From the NCBI GenBank assembly GCA_022494885.1, contig JAGVSM010002427.1:62001-126000 (forward strand): DNA of 64,000 nt, in the 5' to 3' direction. The first letter of the stretch is position 1. Each line of letters begins with the position of its first letter. The notes below the pieces were generated by a model that ran no database searches, was not told the origin of the DNA, and worked only from the letters and a program-made list of their open reading frames with translations. Position numbers and translations under genes: made by a program. Source of the stretch: Micrasema longulum (lineage: Eukaryota; Arthropoda; Insecta; Trichoptera; Brachycentridae). Of the stretch, positions 50,723-61,440 are shown piece by piece.

Positions 50723-51360
50723 TCTTTATTTATATAATTCCTCTGTACGTGTGATGTCACCGTACTCCTAAACGGCTCAACTGATTTACATGCTGTTTTT
50801 AGAGAAATATAAATCTTTGCGCTGTGTGTTAGTAGATATTAAAATCTCCAATCTAATATGTAAAAAATAAGTAAGGAGCATAAATGTGTTATTCATCGAT
50901 CTACCAGGGTTGCATTCGAGGAGAATGCATTTATAAAAAAATGGAAAGATGTTGTTTTTTTGCAGATAAAAAAAGTTTGTTTTTCTTAATGTTTACAAAC
51001 AGTTTTTGTTTTTTGTGGATCTCAATCAGATTCTTTTCTTAAATTCCTTATAAATTCTACTATTTTTTTTATTTTTGCTGGATTTTCGGTAATACTAAAA
51101 TAATATTAAATTCAATACATTTTTAAGAATCGTATTCCTAGATAAGTACACCCCTCTGTTGGTGAGAAGACTGGAGTTTGACGTTTGCAAAAAGAATGCC
51201 ATATTTGAAAAAATATTAATTTTATGTTTTGGAATTCAACCATAAACAAGTACCTAGGTACCTACTTATCAATGAAAAGTCTTTTTCCAAGATAGGATAA
51301 TATAATAATAAGCAGGCGAACCAACGTTCGGTCAGGACAACGTCTGTCGGGTTTGCTAGT
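50723..51360 (+). mobile_element. Helitron-like non-autonomous element
   Basis: The left end is A|TC followed by an AT-rich stretch, then a segment resembling the common 'AACGGCT..ACTGATTT' internal motif of insect Helitrons. The right end is ...GTCGGGTTTGCTAGT|T, fitting the CTRRT terminus and insertion between A and T. The length is 638 bp. No rep/helicase coding is present. A 3' hairpin is not clear, so this is a moderate call. Confidence 0.55.
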
Positions 51361-51589
51361 TTTTATATATAAATACAATGCACCCATATTTATTTACTTT
51401 AGGGTATTTGCTAGAGAACTGAAACAACATGGGTAGGTTCAGAATAATTCATTTTGGCCAAATTAAGACTTGACTACACTCGTCATGTTAAATGTCACTA
51501 TTGTGATTTTTAGGAGGATTGTCAGTGAAATTTTAAATGTATACAATCCCTTCTAAAAATTATTACAATCAAAAAACAATAAAAAATAT

Positions 51590-51770
51590 CGTGGCCTTCC
51601 AAGTGTAGTGGTTAAGTCGTTTGACTCGCACACAGAAGGTTCAGGGTTCAATTCCCGATGAGAACACAAAATAAATCAATGTGATTTTTCTCAAGCCTGG
51701 ATGTTCTGTGATGTAATTCACTACTGTAATTGGGCCTGCTGGCTTGTTGTGTGGTGTAAAGAATTAAAAA
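51590..51770 (+). mobile_element. tRNA-derived SINE, family B
   Basis: The tRNA-like head has an A box (AGTGTAGTGGTTAAG) and a B box (GGGTTCAATTCCCG), followed by GAGAACACAAAA and a body (TGATTTTTCTCAAGCC, GTGATGTAATTCAC, TTGGGCCTGCTGGC) shared with the copies at 46.5 and 61.0 kb. No acceptor-stem pairing is kept, so it is not a tRNA gene. Confidence 0.8.
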
Positions 51771-52769
51771 TTTCAGCGTTCAGATAAAATGATTAATTTA
51801 ATTTCAAGAAACGGTTTATGCCGAGCTTTGGCACATTGTACAATCAGTTTATATTATAGTCTTCATGCCTATGAAGATCTTAAGAGGACAGCACAGGGCA
51901 GACTAGAGTGTCAGATGAGATGCAAAACTTTGCTGCAAACTAATCTATCTTAAGACTATTGAAACCAGAGAAAGACAAGCAGTTCGTCTTCAAGATATTA
52001 AACTTTCCCTTACTGTCCTAAAAACACCCTCGAGTTACGGTGCTGTGTAGTCCACTATACATAAAAAAAAAAAGAGATTTAAAAAGGGAAATATTGAATA
52101 TTTATGGGGAATGGCTTTAATTAACCACAATTTAATTCAAAGATGATAATATTTCAAATCTAACTGCTGAAAATATGAAAAAACCATTGGGTATCTAACG
52201 ACTCGGGCGAAACGTGCACCCGCGCCAACTTCCCGAGAGCTACTGCGTAGCTATACAGTACTGGACTACGTGACTGACTGAGAGGATACTTTTGATGATA
52301 TTTGTAATTTATCCCCGATTTCCCATAAAATGCTTTTTTTGTGCCTTATAAGTAATAAGTACTTATTATTTAATAAAAAAATATTTCAGTCGATACGTAA
52401 ATGTGTAATGGAGGAATACTGAATATCTAAACCCAATATTGATTATATTTATAAAGATATTATAGTTATTAGACGCAATGTGTGCTAGCTACACATCACC
52501 GGGGAGGGGGGTTAAAGGGTCTACCCCAAAATTCTTATATTATTCCTCTCATTTGAATCTTAGGAAATAGTTCTCTTCCATTCTACATAGTCCACGGTGG
52601 TAAAAAATAGAGAACACTTCATGTTATGTTTAATTAAAGACAACATTTTACAACAGTAGGTATAATATAGATTTAGAAAAATATAGGTTGATTGGAATGA
52701 CACGTAGCTTAAAGCTCGTATAGATATAGAAGGTACACGTTATACAGTAGTAATAAAGTCAATAGAATC

Positions 52770-55700
52770 CTAATAATAAGGAACACTAAATTTGGTCCTT
52801 TTTGCCCCGTTCTTATTTAAGATATTTTCATCTTCCTCGTAATTACATTCTTTGTTGGGCACAAATTTCAGAACCCCGTACTTTGCGAACCGCTTCTTCC
52901 ACTCTCCATCGTGTGGCAGTGTTAAGAATATTTCCACAAGTGTTTCTTTAAGTTCCGCTGAAATTGAAATGCACTTGTTAAACAGTAAAAACAAGGTTAT
53001 GAATGAATGATTATAAAAATTTTCAACTAAGGGTAATTTCAAACACATAGGTACCCCCTTCCTAGAGGTTTAACTTGTATTATTTTCTACTTTAAAATAT
53101 ATTTATAAAGGTAGGTTAACTTAAATGTAAAGTTATAAATGAATAAAAACTTAAGCATTATTTCAATGTCTTAAATCTTCTTTCCAGGACAAATTTGTTG
53201 AATGATAAGAAATAAATAATTATACATGTACATACTTAAATAGAAGAGAAAATATTGATAAATCACACTCCGTTGCAAAATAAATATAACCTTTTTTATA
53301 TGTTTGTGAAGAACAAAAATTATGTTCCAACATTGAATCATGATGAAGATTTTTTTAAATGTCAATTTGCAGAATTTAAAGTTTACAAAATACTTAAACT
53401 AAATAAAATATTTTTAAGTTCAAAATTCAAGAAAACAATTACATTTCTCCTTGGTTTTTGGTCTCTCAAATTATTTTATATATTGGCCAGCAAGTTGCAT
53501 GCCAAACAACAATATTATGTATAATAATCAATATTTGAAAGCGGTTAATTTTTTAAAACTGATAATAAATCATTTTAAAAACTCGTTTTTTAGGAACACA
53601 ATATTATGCAAGATAGCTATTTTACTTAAAAAAAAACATAAATGTAAATAAAATATTTTGAAAAAACTTAATTTTTAATGTTATTTTTACCTGGTAACCT
53701 GGCATTGACCACAATGGGATAGGCAGGTAGTGGACCAATGGATTTAAGGACTACAATGTCCTTTCCAGCATCTTGCATGTACTTCTTACTATAGAGAAGT
53801 GTTGTGGCATCAACCGAGGCCCATTCTGCCTGCTTTGTGAGGACCATCTGAGCAGATGCCATGTGGGATCCAGATTCTGATGAATTAAACATTTTTGAAT
53901 CTTTAGAAATCAACACACATCAGAAATCAATACATATATCTGTAATCAACAAATATTTTGTGATGCTGGTAATGCATCTAAAAAATATTGTATCTAAATT
54001 TACAAAAAGTATGTTCTCAAGTTGTAGGGTATAAAAAGACATATTTTATTTAAATAAATTGGCATTTTTTTGTAATGAATTCAGTGTATTAATTAAAAAT
54101 ATATCTGAATCTAGTACAGTGTAATTACCTTTAATAAAATGTTTGTATTAAAAAAAAATCAACACATGTGAAATCAAATTATCACGCTTTTGAATTTGGA
54201 TTATTAGATGCGAGTGATACTTATTATATTTTTAGTTATTTTATTCAGAAAACATAGTCATTCATATTTGATATTGAAACATAGATTTTTAAATATAAAA
54301 AGAAAGTTTTAAAATGAAGTTTTTTATAAATTAAGTTAAAAAATGAAAAAATTAAATGTGACAAAATAACATGTTATGAATAACCAAAAATACCAAATGC
54401 TCACACTGTCTCACTCATACACTTGCATATTGTCCTTGATACTGCAATACCGCGTAACCTGTTTTTAAAAATGAAAATGTTTTACTGCAGTACATTTGTT
54501 ATAGGGACTAAGAGCCGTTAGTTTTAAATTATTGCTTAAAATTGTAAGTAATACATTGAAGCTTCTTAGGTTCCCCTGGTGAAAAATTCAATTGATAGTT
54601 ACGCAGTGCAGTATCACCGATGATATACAAAGTTATGTATGTGATTTTTCATTCCTCGCTCAGCCTAGGGTCTACAAACTAAGTGTATTGAAGTTTCAAT
54701 CGTTTGGCTCCGATTACTTACTTAGGGTGTTACCAAAGAATGTAGCGTTTTCTCCGGCTTCATGCAAAGCTTGGAGAATGACGGCGCTCCCACTGAGAGA
54801 ATCTTCGCTACAATATGCAAAACTGCTTCCCCTCAGGTCCTGAAGATCTGTCACATTGTGTGCACTAAAACAATGCAAAGGACGATACAATACAATGTGG
54901 CTATTAATCGGCAAGAGCTGGTCAAATTTTCAGCAAAGTCGGGTCACAATAATTATGAGAATCCTTAGGGATTGATATTAGTAGCAGTGCCCGTGTAACA
55001 ATGGGAAGTTTAAAGTTTATTATCTACAAAGTGAAATTAAGTTTTCTGTAAGAAAAATGGAAAATGGATAAAAAAAAAATTCTAAATATTTATTTATTTA
55101 TTAACGCCCAAAAGGCTAGAAAGAAAATACTAGAAACTAAAAATACTATTCAAAAATTTCAAAGAATAATTGGACGTAGTTATGCAGAAAGCGTTCAACC
55201 CTCAAAATGCTAAAAACGCGTTTAATGCAGATCTTGATAGCATCGATATCTTCTTGCGTTGAAAATGTCCAAGCTCCCAAGTGCTTTACTTTTTTGCCAA
55301 TTAAATAGTTGAAAAAAAAAGAGCTGCAGAAAACAGTTGAACCACTTGGATGTTTTTAAAGTTAACATTTCTCTCACTAAGCATCCAAAAATTACACATG
55401 ATCCGAACGGGGGGACCAAACGACCCCGGCGCCTACTTGTATATGGCATTGGAAGAATAAAATGTTGGAAGTGTTTATGACCGTGCAATAATTTATTCAT
55501 ATTTTCGCGTACACATATTTTACTCATTCGTGTATTTTATTCATTTTTGTTAGATTGCCGATTGCTTATGTGCATAAAGTGAAATTGACCAAATCAGTCT
55601 ATGAGGGATTCGAATCCCCCCCCAGCCGGGACGGCTAGGTTTATATAACAATGATAGCCGTGATGCGGGTTAGAAATTTCTTTAATTGGCATAAAAAGTA

Positions 55701-58700
55701 TAGCACTTAGAGCTTGGACGTTTTCAGCACATAAAGATATCGTAGTATGCTATCGAAACCGTCATTACTCATTTTTAGCATTTTGAGGGTTGGACGCTTT
55801 CTGCAAAACTACGTCCAATAGGCTCTTGAAGTTTGATAAAGTTCTATATACATTTTTGGTCATCAGTATACTTGTTCCCGAGAGAGTGAATTCTCGGGAA
55901 TAAAGAATTAATGTGCGAATTGGATTTAGATGTATTAGTATGTCTAAAGTATTTACTTATATAATGCCTCATTGGCCTATTACCCTATTAGGCACATTGA
56001 GATAGATACATTTGACCATTTGGAGCATCAAAAATATTGTTTACAACTTTATACAAAAAAAACATATCAGATATTATTCTTCTTTCACTAATTTAAGTAA
56101 ATTTAATGTATTATGTAACTAGATAGTTCATATTTTCTCGCGGTAAATGCAATTTAAAATTTATGAACCGGAGAAATTCATGCTGGATTTTTTCAATTTT
56201 ATTACAATAGGTAAATGAAATTAAAGTATTATTAATATTTAAAGCATTAACTTTGTGGTCAAACATTTTACTTTATGTTATTAAATATTTGTATATAACC
56301 AATATTTGTATATCCACTTACCGATTTTTTTATGTCTACCGGTTTCGAGACATACCCGTCTCTTTGTCTGGACACCAATTAAACCAACATGCAAAACCCA
56401 CTATACACCTTCACCATAGTTTCAAACAACAGAATATTTTCATTATTCAATCAGTGCATGTTTGTCCTAATCAGTACATGTGCTTATTAAAATGCGTGTC
56501 GTGTTGGTTTTATATTTTTGTGCAACAACTATGGTGAAGGTGTATAGTGGGTTTTGCATGTTGGTTTAATTGGTGTCCTGACATCTTCTCTTGACGGGTA
56601 CGTCTCAAAACTGGTAGACATAGAAAAGTCGGTAAGTGGTTATATACAAATATTTAATAACATTTAGTCAAATTAAAGGTTTAATTGATAATACAAATTA
56701 TAGGTAGGACAAAGATACATTAAATTTTCACACAAATATATACATTTTCATACATAAATATTGTTTTTACTTTATACCGTCTCGATTGTACCGATGAAGA
56801 TAGCGTTTGTAATCGCGGCCCAGGTTGTAAAAAGGATCTCAAAGAAGTTTCCTTATGCAAGGGAATAAATTCCCTTCATGAGTCATTTAAAAACAAAATT
56901 GAATCTCAGACTGAATTTCTTCGGAAAGAGATTGCTTTGATGGGCTTTAAATTTACTATCTCGGGCTGAGATTATTTTTTTTTAAAGGAACCATTTCTTA
57001 TTTTATTTATTGTTTCAGTATTTACTTCGTGGAAAAACATTTTGAATTTACCACACAAGAGTTTAATACATTAAAACACGACTAGTTTCGGGTAATCAGT
57101 ATTACCCATCCTCAGGTGTAAGTTTATATTTGTTTAAGTGGTAAATTTATAGTGTTTTATTTTAAATAAATTCAGACCCATTTCTTCTCTTATCGCTCAA
57201 AGTAGGTACTGCATATTACATTATTTAAATAAATACACAGTTACACTACTTACTATGAACATGATAATTAAATTGGTGGCTAGTGACAAACTAAGATAAA
57301 GATTATATTGCTTATTCTTGTCCTATTTTGGTATTGTCCTACATTATAAAGATTATTTGTTTAGAAATGTCTAAGATAAAAATATCAATTGTCATAGGTC
57401 AAACTATGTCTGAAGTGATAAAAATACCATTAGGTATTATTAATTATGAAGAATATTTAATACAAAGAAAATGATTCATCAATTTGAAATTAAAATACTC
57501 TTAAAATAAAATAAGAGAAAATGTGATTGTTTTTGTAGCTAGTGTGAGTTCTTTCACTCTTTTTTAATCTTTATGAAGCAGACAGTTTAGTCTAAGCCAG
57601 AGACGAGCAAACCTTTCAGGAACGGACCAAAAACAATTTTATGGGGTAGTGATGTTTTCACGAAAACGTCTCTTTGGCCAATAGAACCAAAATATTGCAT
57701 TTATATGCTTATGCTAACAGTTGATTTTGTAGGACCGTCCGATTAAATTTTATTTTAAGCAAATAAGCGTATTTTAATAACTTTATCTATATTTAAGTGA
57801 TTTTTTAAAACATTCAAAAATTGTGTATTGTTTTAGTATCTGTAGTGGGCTGGAGAGAATCTATCGGGCCATCGTTTGCCCGTCACTAGTCTAAGCCATT
57901 GTTTCTTAGGTCTTTTAGTTTATGACTCCCTAAATAACCAAAAAATAAGGCTAAAAAACCTTACAACCCCTTCACTATATATTTTAATGTTTCACATTAC
58001 TAACGTTACATACGTAACATATAATGTGTAAACCACTTACTACAAATAATGTCGAGCAAACAGGACATATCCTTTTGTTATCATATTGCCTTTACCAGTT
58101 CTAGCTTATGCCGATATTTTAATTAGTTGTTTGTGAGATTGTACATAGTTTAAATGTTTGTTTTCCTTTTTCCCAAAAACTATTCCCTTTGAACACAGAA
58201 TTAACGTTTACGGTCTATGGATACGAGAAGTCTCATCATACTCATTGAGAACACACCTTTTAATATAAATATTTAATATCAGGTTGTGGTCCCGTGGCTA
58301 GTGTCTCGGACTCACGTCTCAAAGGTTCGTGGTTTGAATCCCACTGTTCCGGACGCGCGGGCTGAAGAACAAGACTTATAAATGTTATTAAATTGTGTAT
58401 TTTATAAAGATTTAACTAAGGATAGGGCCTCGGTACATGTAAGAAAGTCAAGTGCCGAATCCCCAATAAAGACGAGTTGTTTCACTTTCGGATTCAGCCT
58501 TGACAAATACCGAGGGTAAAATATAGCTTAAAAAAGGAATTTATTTGAATAATGTAAAGTATTGGATATTTAATTTTCGTATATGTTTATTTATAAGTAT
58601 GTGTATTCATTATTGTATGTTGTGCGCCGCGCGGCATACTGTCCACTGAACCCGGCGGACGACGCTATTTACGTGGCCGGCCGTCGGGCCGAATAGTCGG

Positions 58701-60646
58701 GCAGAATAGAGTGGGGAAGGCCGGGCGAATGGTCGCCCGTACCCCCACTCCCCGGCGGCGGCTTGCGTACACGGCGGCGGCCGCGCGCTCGGGCGTCGGG
58801 CAGTCGGGCAGTGCGCCGCGGGCGCTTTATGATAAGCGATCAGTTCGCTCAAGGCAGTTGTATTGTGTGTAAAGCTAGGGTTTCCTAGGACAGCGGTGCC
58901 CGTATCTTAACGGCCGCAGTAAACGGTGATGCGATGGACAGCCGTCGTAACGATGACTTGAGAGTGGTTTCCAAGGAAAACGGTGTTAATAAATGTTGTC
59001 GAAAACCTCTCTCTAGTCACTATTACGACGGCTGTCCACCGCATCACCGTTTACTACGGCCATTAAGATACGGGCACCGCTGTCCTTGGAAACCCTAGCT
59101 TTACTCTCCGCCTCCGCGCCCTTCGCTTCCCGTCGGACTTCATGCTTCGCTGCTGGCTTCCGCCGTGACTGCTCTGACTGCGCTTGCCTCTTTTCACCAA
59201 CAGGACCCGTTGGAAAGCCCCTTTCAGGGCTACTGAGGTTGACTTAGCGGTCAGTGCTTTCTCGGTGCGCCGGACTCACAGGCCTCCCGTTTACACCGAA
59301 TGGGCCGATTGAGTGGAACCAGGGAGACGAAGCCCCCAGCCCCCCCTGTAACGGGTCGGTTACACCCACTATACCTCAACTTGATTACCATATTCAAATA
59401 GTGAGTTATTTACAACTTGTTGAAAATGGCCCTCAAAATGAAATATTTGCGATCTAATATAAAAATAAAAATAATTCTATTTCCCAGGAGATATTTAACA
59501 AATTCATTATTTAATAAACTAATTTTGTACAGCTATTTGCCCCTTTTTGACAAATTGAGATCCCCCATATACCAGCTCATGACCCCCAGTTGAGAAATGA
59601 TACCCTTATTCGAGTTCCATAATCACGAGAGCAGGTTTAGTACCTATGATAGTTGTTAAAATATACACACGTTTTGTCTCTATGGATGATGATGTCAGCA
59701 TAGTATCCGGATTCTTGGTTCACATTTTTTGGGTGAGAGAAAACTGGAGTGACGGGAAGGATTTCAACAAACTCATTGTTAGTTTTTTGCAGCTTCATGT
59801 AAGAGGCTGCAGACATGAACGCTGGAAAAGATAATCAAATTATTATACATTGAGCTGAATTTAATTTCCGTAGAAACAAAATGCTTTATTTCTAAAAAAA
59901 ATCAAAGTAGAAATTTATCGAGACACTGCACACCATGGTGTATATATGACTTTTTTCTTAAGATAACTAAAGTAGTGAAAGTGTTTTTTTTAAACCGCAA
60001 CAGGCCAAGGGCTCAATTAGTGATGAATTAAAGTACAGAACACCCTAACCTTATGCACAAAAATAGAATAAGAAATATGTGTATATAAATAAATTAATAT
60101 CGATACTAGTCAATAGGAAAAGAACAATAAAGGGGAGAGGAAAAGGAGAGGTTAAGGAAGAGAAATGAGATGTTTTTTAGGGCGTAATTTAAAGAAATCT
60201 ACTGTAGAAACATCCTTGATACGGGATGGAAATTATTCCACAGTCAAGCTGCATGGACATTATAATATACGACGAGTTAGAAAAGAAGGAATTATGGATG
60301 GGAATTAAGAGGGTACTTTGAGAGTGAGAACAAAGAGTCAAACCATGAATCGATAAGCGTTGAAATATAAGTACAAAGAAAAAAACAATATAAAAATAAT
60401 CAACAATTTCAAACAAATTGACTTGAACAAATATAATTGTAACTAACCTATATCCGCTTCATCAGCTTCGAAAGGATCATCTCTTCCTTCCAGTGGTCCT
60501 GCTCCCCTACTCTCGTATATCAGGGTACAGTGGCAGTCCAGCGCCTTCTCTAGGAGTTCCATGATCAGCTCGTACAGCTGCACCGGGTGAGTGGGGCACA
60601 TGTACGTTAGCACCCGCAGGTTCCTCTTGGTGTTTGGTGAAGACAT
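52770..60646 (-). CDS. PhnD-like (phosphonate/phosphate substrate-binding fold) intracellular protein, 5 exons
   Basis: Five exons join on the minus strand with matching phases: 60646-60448, 59821-59671, 54864-54722, 53876-53691 and 52957-52770 (stop TAG). Donors and acceptors are all GT/AG, and the joined frame is 867 nt, encoding 288 residues. Seen in the protein: an early VLTY strand, YESR near residue 46, DIAFMSAASY near 65-74, DLRGSSFAY then SLSGSAV near 122-140, SGSH near 166 and ASVDATTL near 182. This ordered set matches the family of phosphonate/phosphite ABC-transporter substrate-binding proteins (PF12974-like), where the SxSG and SGSH segments line the ligand site. No signal peptide or membrane segment is visible, so a cytosolic location is inferred and no transporter partner is seen. 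The ATG directly follows a good acceptor (TTCCAG), so a 5' UTR exon probably lies upstream. Intron 2 is about 4.8 kb and full of repeats. The gene structure is strong; the ligand is unknown. Confidence 0.82.
54985..55080 (+). mobile_element. Half copy of the 7.2-kb MITE family
   Basis: TGTAACAATGGGAAGTTTAA and ATTATCTACAAAGTGAAATTAAGT match the left half of the element at 7168-7410. No right end is found. Confidence 0.5.
55169..55819 (+). mobile_element. Inverted-repeat element related to family M1, in intron 2 of the PhnD-like gene
   Basis: The left end ATTGGACGTAGTTATGCAGA continues with GCGTTCAACCCTCAAAATGC, and the right end is the complement. The length is 651 bp. The TIR is a variant of M1. 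The interior contains no recognisable coding. Confidence 0.8.
56276..56663. repeat. Large foldback (inverted repeat) with hammerhead-like sequence in both arms
   Basis: Left arm about 56276-56422 and right arm about 56526-56663 are near-perfect reverse complements (for example CACCTTCACCATAG against CTATGGTGAAGGTG, and ACTTACCGA against TCGGTAAGT), with a loop of about 100 nt. Inside each arm is a motif like a hammerhead: GUGUC, a CUGA-like core, stem II around GAC-GGGUA-GUC, then (G)AAAC, a short stem III and GACAU closing stem I. Core bases are mutated in both copies. The left arm also carries a 17-bp duplication of AATATTTGTATATAACC. Confidence 0.85.
56724..56969 (+). other. Open frame without ATG, coding-like (possible exon or element fragment)
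   Basis: An 82-codon open frame ends in TGA at 56967. Its last 65 codons look protein-like: YRLDCTDEDSVCNRGPGC, then KKDLKEVSLCKGINSLHESF and RKEIALMGFKF. There are four cysteines near the start and an amphipathic helix after them. It lies on the strand opposite to the PhnD-like gene, inside its intron 2, just before the hammerhead motif. The family is not recognised. A LINE ORF1 fragment is possible. Confidence 0.35.
57076..57119 (-). ncRNA. Hammerhead ribozyme motif with intact core
   Basis: On the minus strand: stem I ACAC/GUGU, core CUGAGGA (fits CUGANGA), a 7-bp stem II GGGUAAU/AUUACCC with a 4-nt loop, GAAAC, a 2-nt loop, and the GUC cleavage triplet with a 2-bp stem III (AC/GU). This is the compact stem-III form known from Penelope-like elements. 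No GIY-YIG coding is recognisable upstream on that strand, so it may be a relic end of such an element. Confidence 0.65.
58284..58530 (+). mobile_element. tRNA-derived SINE, family C
   Basis: Head GTGGTCCCGTGGCTAGTGTC with B box GTGGTTTGAATCCCAC, then a body containing the imperfect inverted pair CCTCGGTACATG / AATACCGAGG and GTGCCGAATCC / GGATTCAGCC. It resembles the 5' part at 7517-7565. Confidence 0.65.
58615..59370. other. GC-rich island of unknown origin inside intron 2 of the PhnD-like gene
   Basis: 58615-58860 is strongly G+C and CpG rich, in contrast to the AT-rich neighbourhood. It ends with a TTTATGATAAG stretch followed by GATCAGTTC, which resembles an arthropod TATA/Inr (TCAGT) core promoter on the plus strand. 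The foldback at 58869-59104 follows, then another GC-rich stretch to about 59370 with no recognised coding. It could be a promoter island with a foldback inserted just downstream, or an insertion. Confidence 0.4.
58869..59104. repeat. Foldback element with 82-bp arms in intron 2 of the PhnD-like gene
   Basis: Arms 58869-58950 and 59023-59104 are nearly perfect reverse complements (GTAAAGCTAGGG against CCCTAGCTTTAC; GCCGTCGTAA against TTACGACGGC), separated by 72 nt. Little divergence between the arms suggests a recent origin. No coding is present. Confidence 0.9.
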
Positions 60647-60689
60647 CTGGAAATATAATACGCATACGTATTGACATATATTTGATTAA

Positions 60690-60880
60690 CACAGATGGAG
60701 AATATTTTAGGGAAGGCGATACGGAAGTTAAGGCATTTACAGGTCTTAGGACCTGGAACGTGAAGCTTAAGACTGATCATTTTACCTTCATGTAACAAAA
60801 ATAATGATTAAGATACGCTGCAGTTGATCCACCAATACAGTGACCTATGCATCGTTAGGCGCGGAAAGGGAATGATGATC
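60690..60880. repeat. Dispersed repeat shared with 32160-32330; its start resembles family A
   Basis: The first part (GATGGAGAATATTTTAGGGA, AGTTAAGGCATTTACAGG) is a diverged family A arm. The rest matches the 32.2-kb repeat. It lies just upstream of the first recognised exon of the PhnD-like gene. Confidence 0.45.
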
Positions 60881-60954
60881 TGAAAAATGATACATTTGCA
60901 TTCTTATGATTTTTCCATTTTGGAGCCATTTTCTTTTAGTCGTAAATAACTGTT

Positions 60955-61036
60955 TTAGAAATTATTGAGAAACAAGTTGTGGTAGGACGTGATTCGATCC
61001 TCAGACCTCCTGCTCTGGAGTCTGCACACTACTCAC
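60955..61036 (-). mobile_element. Truncated SINE (tRNA-like B box)
   Basis: The reverse complement contains GGATCGAATCACGTCC, a B-box-like motif, preceded by an anticodon-arm-like CAGACTCCAGAGCAGGAGG. It abuts the family B SINE. Confidence 0.35.
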
Positions 61037-61038
61037 GG

Positions 61039-61240
61039 CGGCCTCCGTGGTGTAGTGGTCAAGACGCTTGACTCACACACGGAAGGTTCCGGGTTTGATT
61101 CCCGGTGAGAACACAAAAATTTAATGAGATTTTTCTCAAGCCCGGGTGATCGGTGATGTAATTCACAACTGCAATTGGGCCCCCTGGCCTGTTGTTGAGC
61201 AAAAAAATAAATTAAATTAAATAAATAAAAAAAATTAAAC
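61039..61240 (+). mobile_element. tRNA-derived SINE, family B (best preserved copy)
   Basis: A box TGGTGTAGTGGTCAAG, B box GGGTTTGATTCCCGG, GAGAACACAAAA, the TTTTTCTCAAGCCCGG body and a simple-sequence A-rich tail (AAATAAATTAAATT...). It lies upstream of the first recognised exon of the PhnD-like gene. Confidence 0.82.
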
Positions 61241-61262
61241 ATAACCGATCTATACACTGTGT

Positions 61263-61440
61263 ACGATTCTGACTATGTTTGAACTTCCATATTTCTTCAA
61301 TTCTTCCACCTGTTGATTTTTGCAAGGTTTTAAAGAGATGAAACTTTTATTGATGTAGGTGAGATTCATCTGACTGAATTATTTCACTGAGATACTGTAT
61401 ATGCGGCACCTGAAAATATTTTCAATGTTTGTGTTTTTTG
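61263..61440. mobile_element. Family A fragment
   Basis: TTGAACTTCCATATTTCTTC, AATTCTTCCACCTGTTGATT and GTGAGATTCATCTGACTGAA match the interior of family A. Confidence 0.55.

Noticed and set aside
54592..54968. Plus-strand ORFs of 83 and 68 codons
   Set aside because: Antisense to exon 3 of the PhnD-like gene, whose splice sites and motifs are clear.
58610..58852. 80-codon minus-strand ORF rich in P, A and R
   Set aside because: A by-product of the GC-rich island; no domain, and GC-rich DNA has few stops.
61039..61112. tRNA gene on the plus strand
   Set aside because: The same body follows in three copies and the acceptor stem is not paired; it is a SINE.
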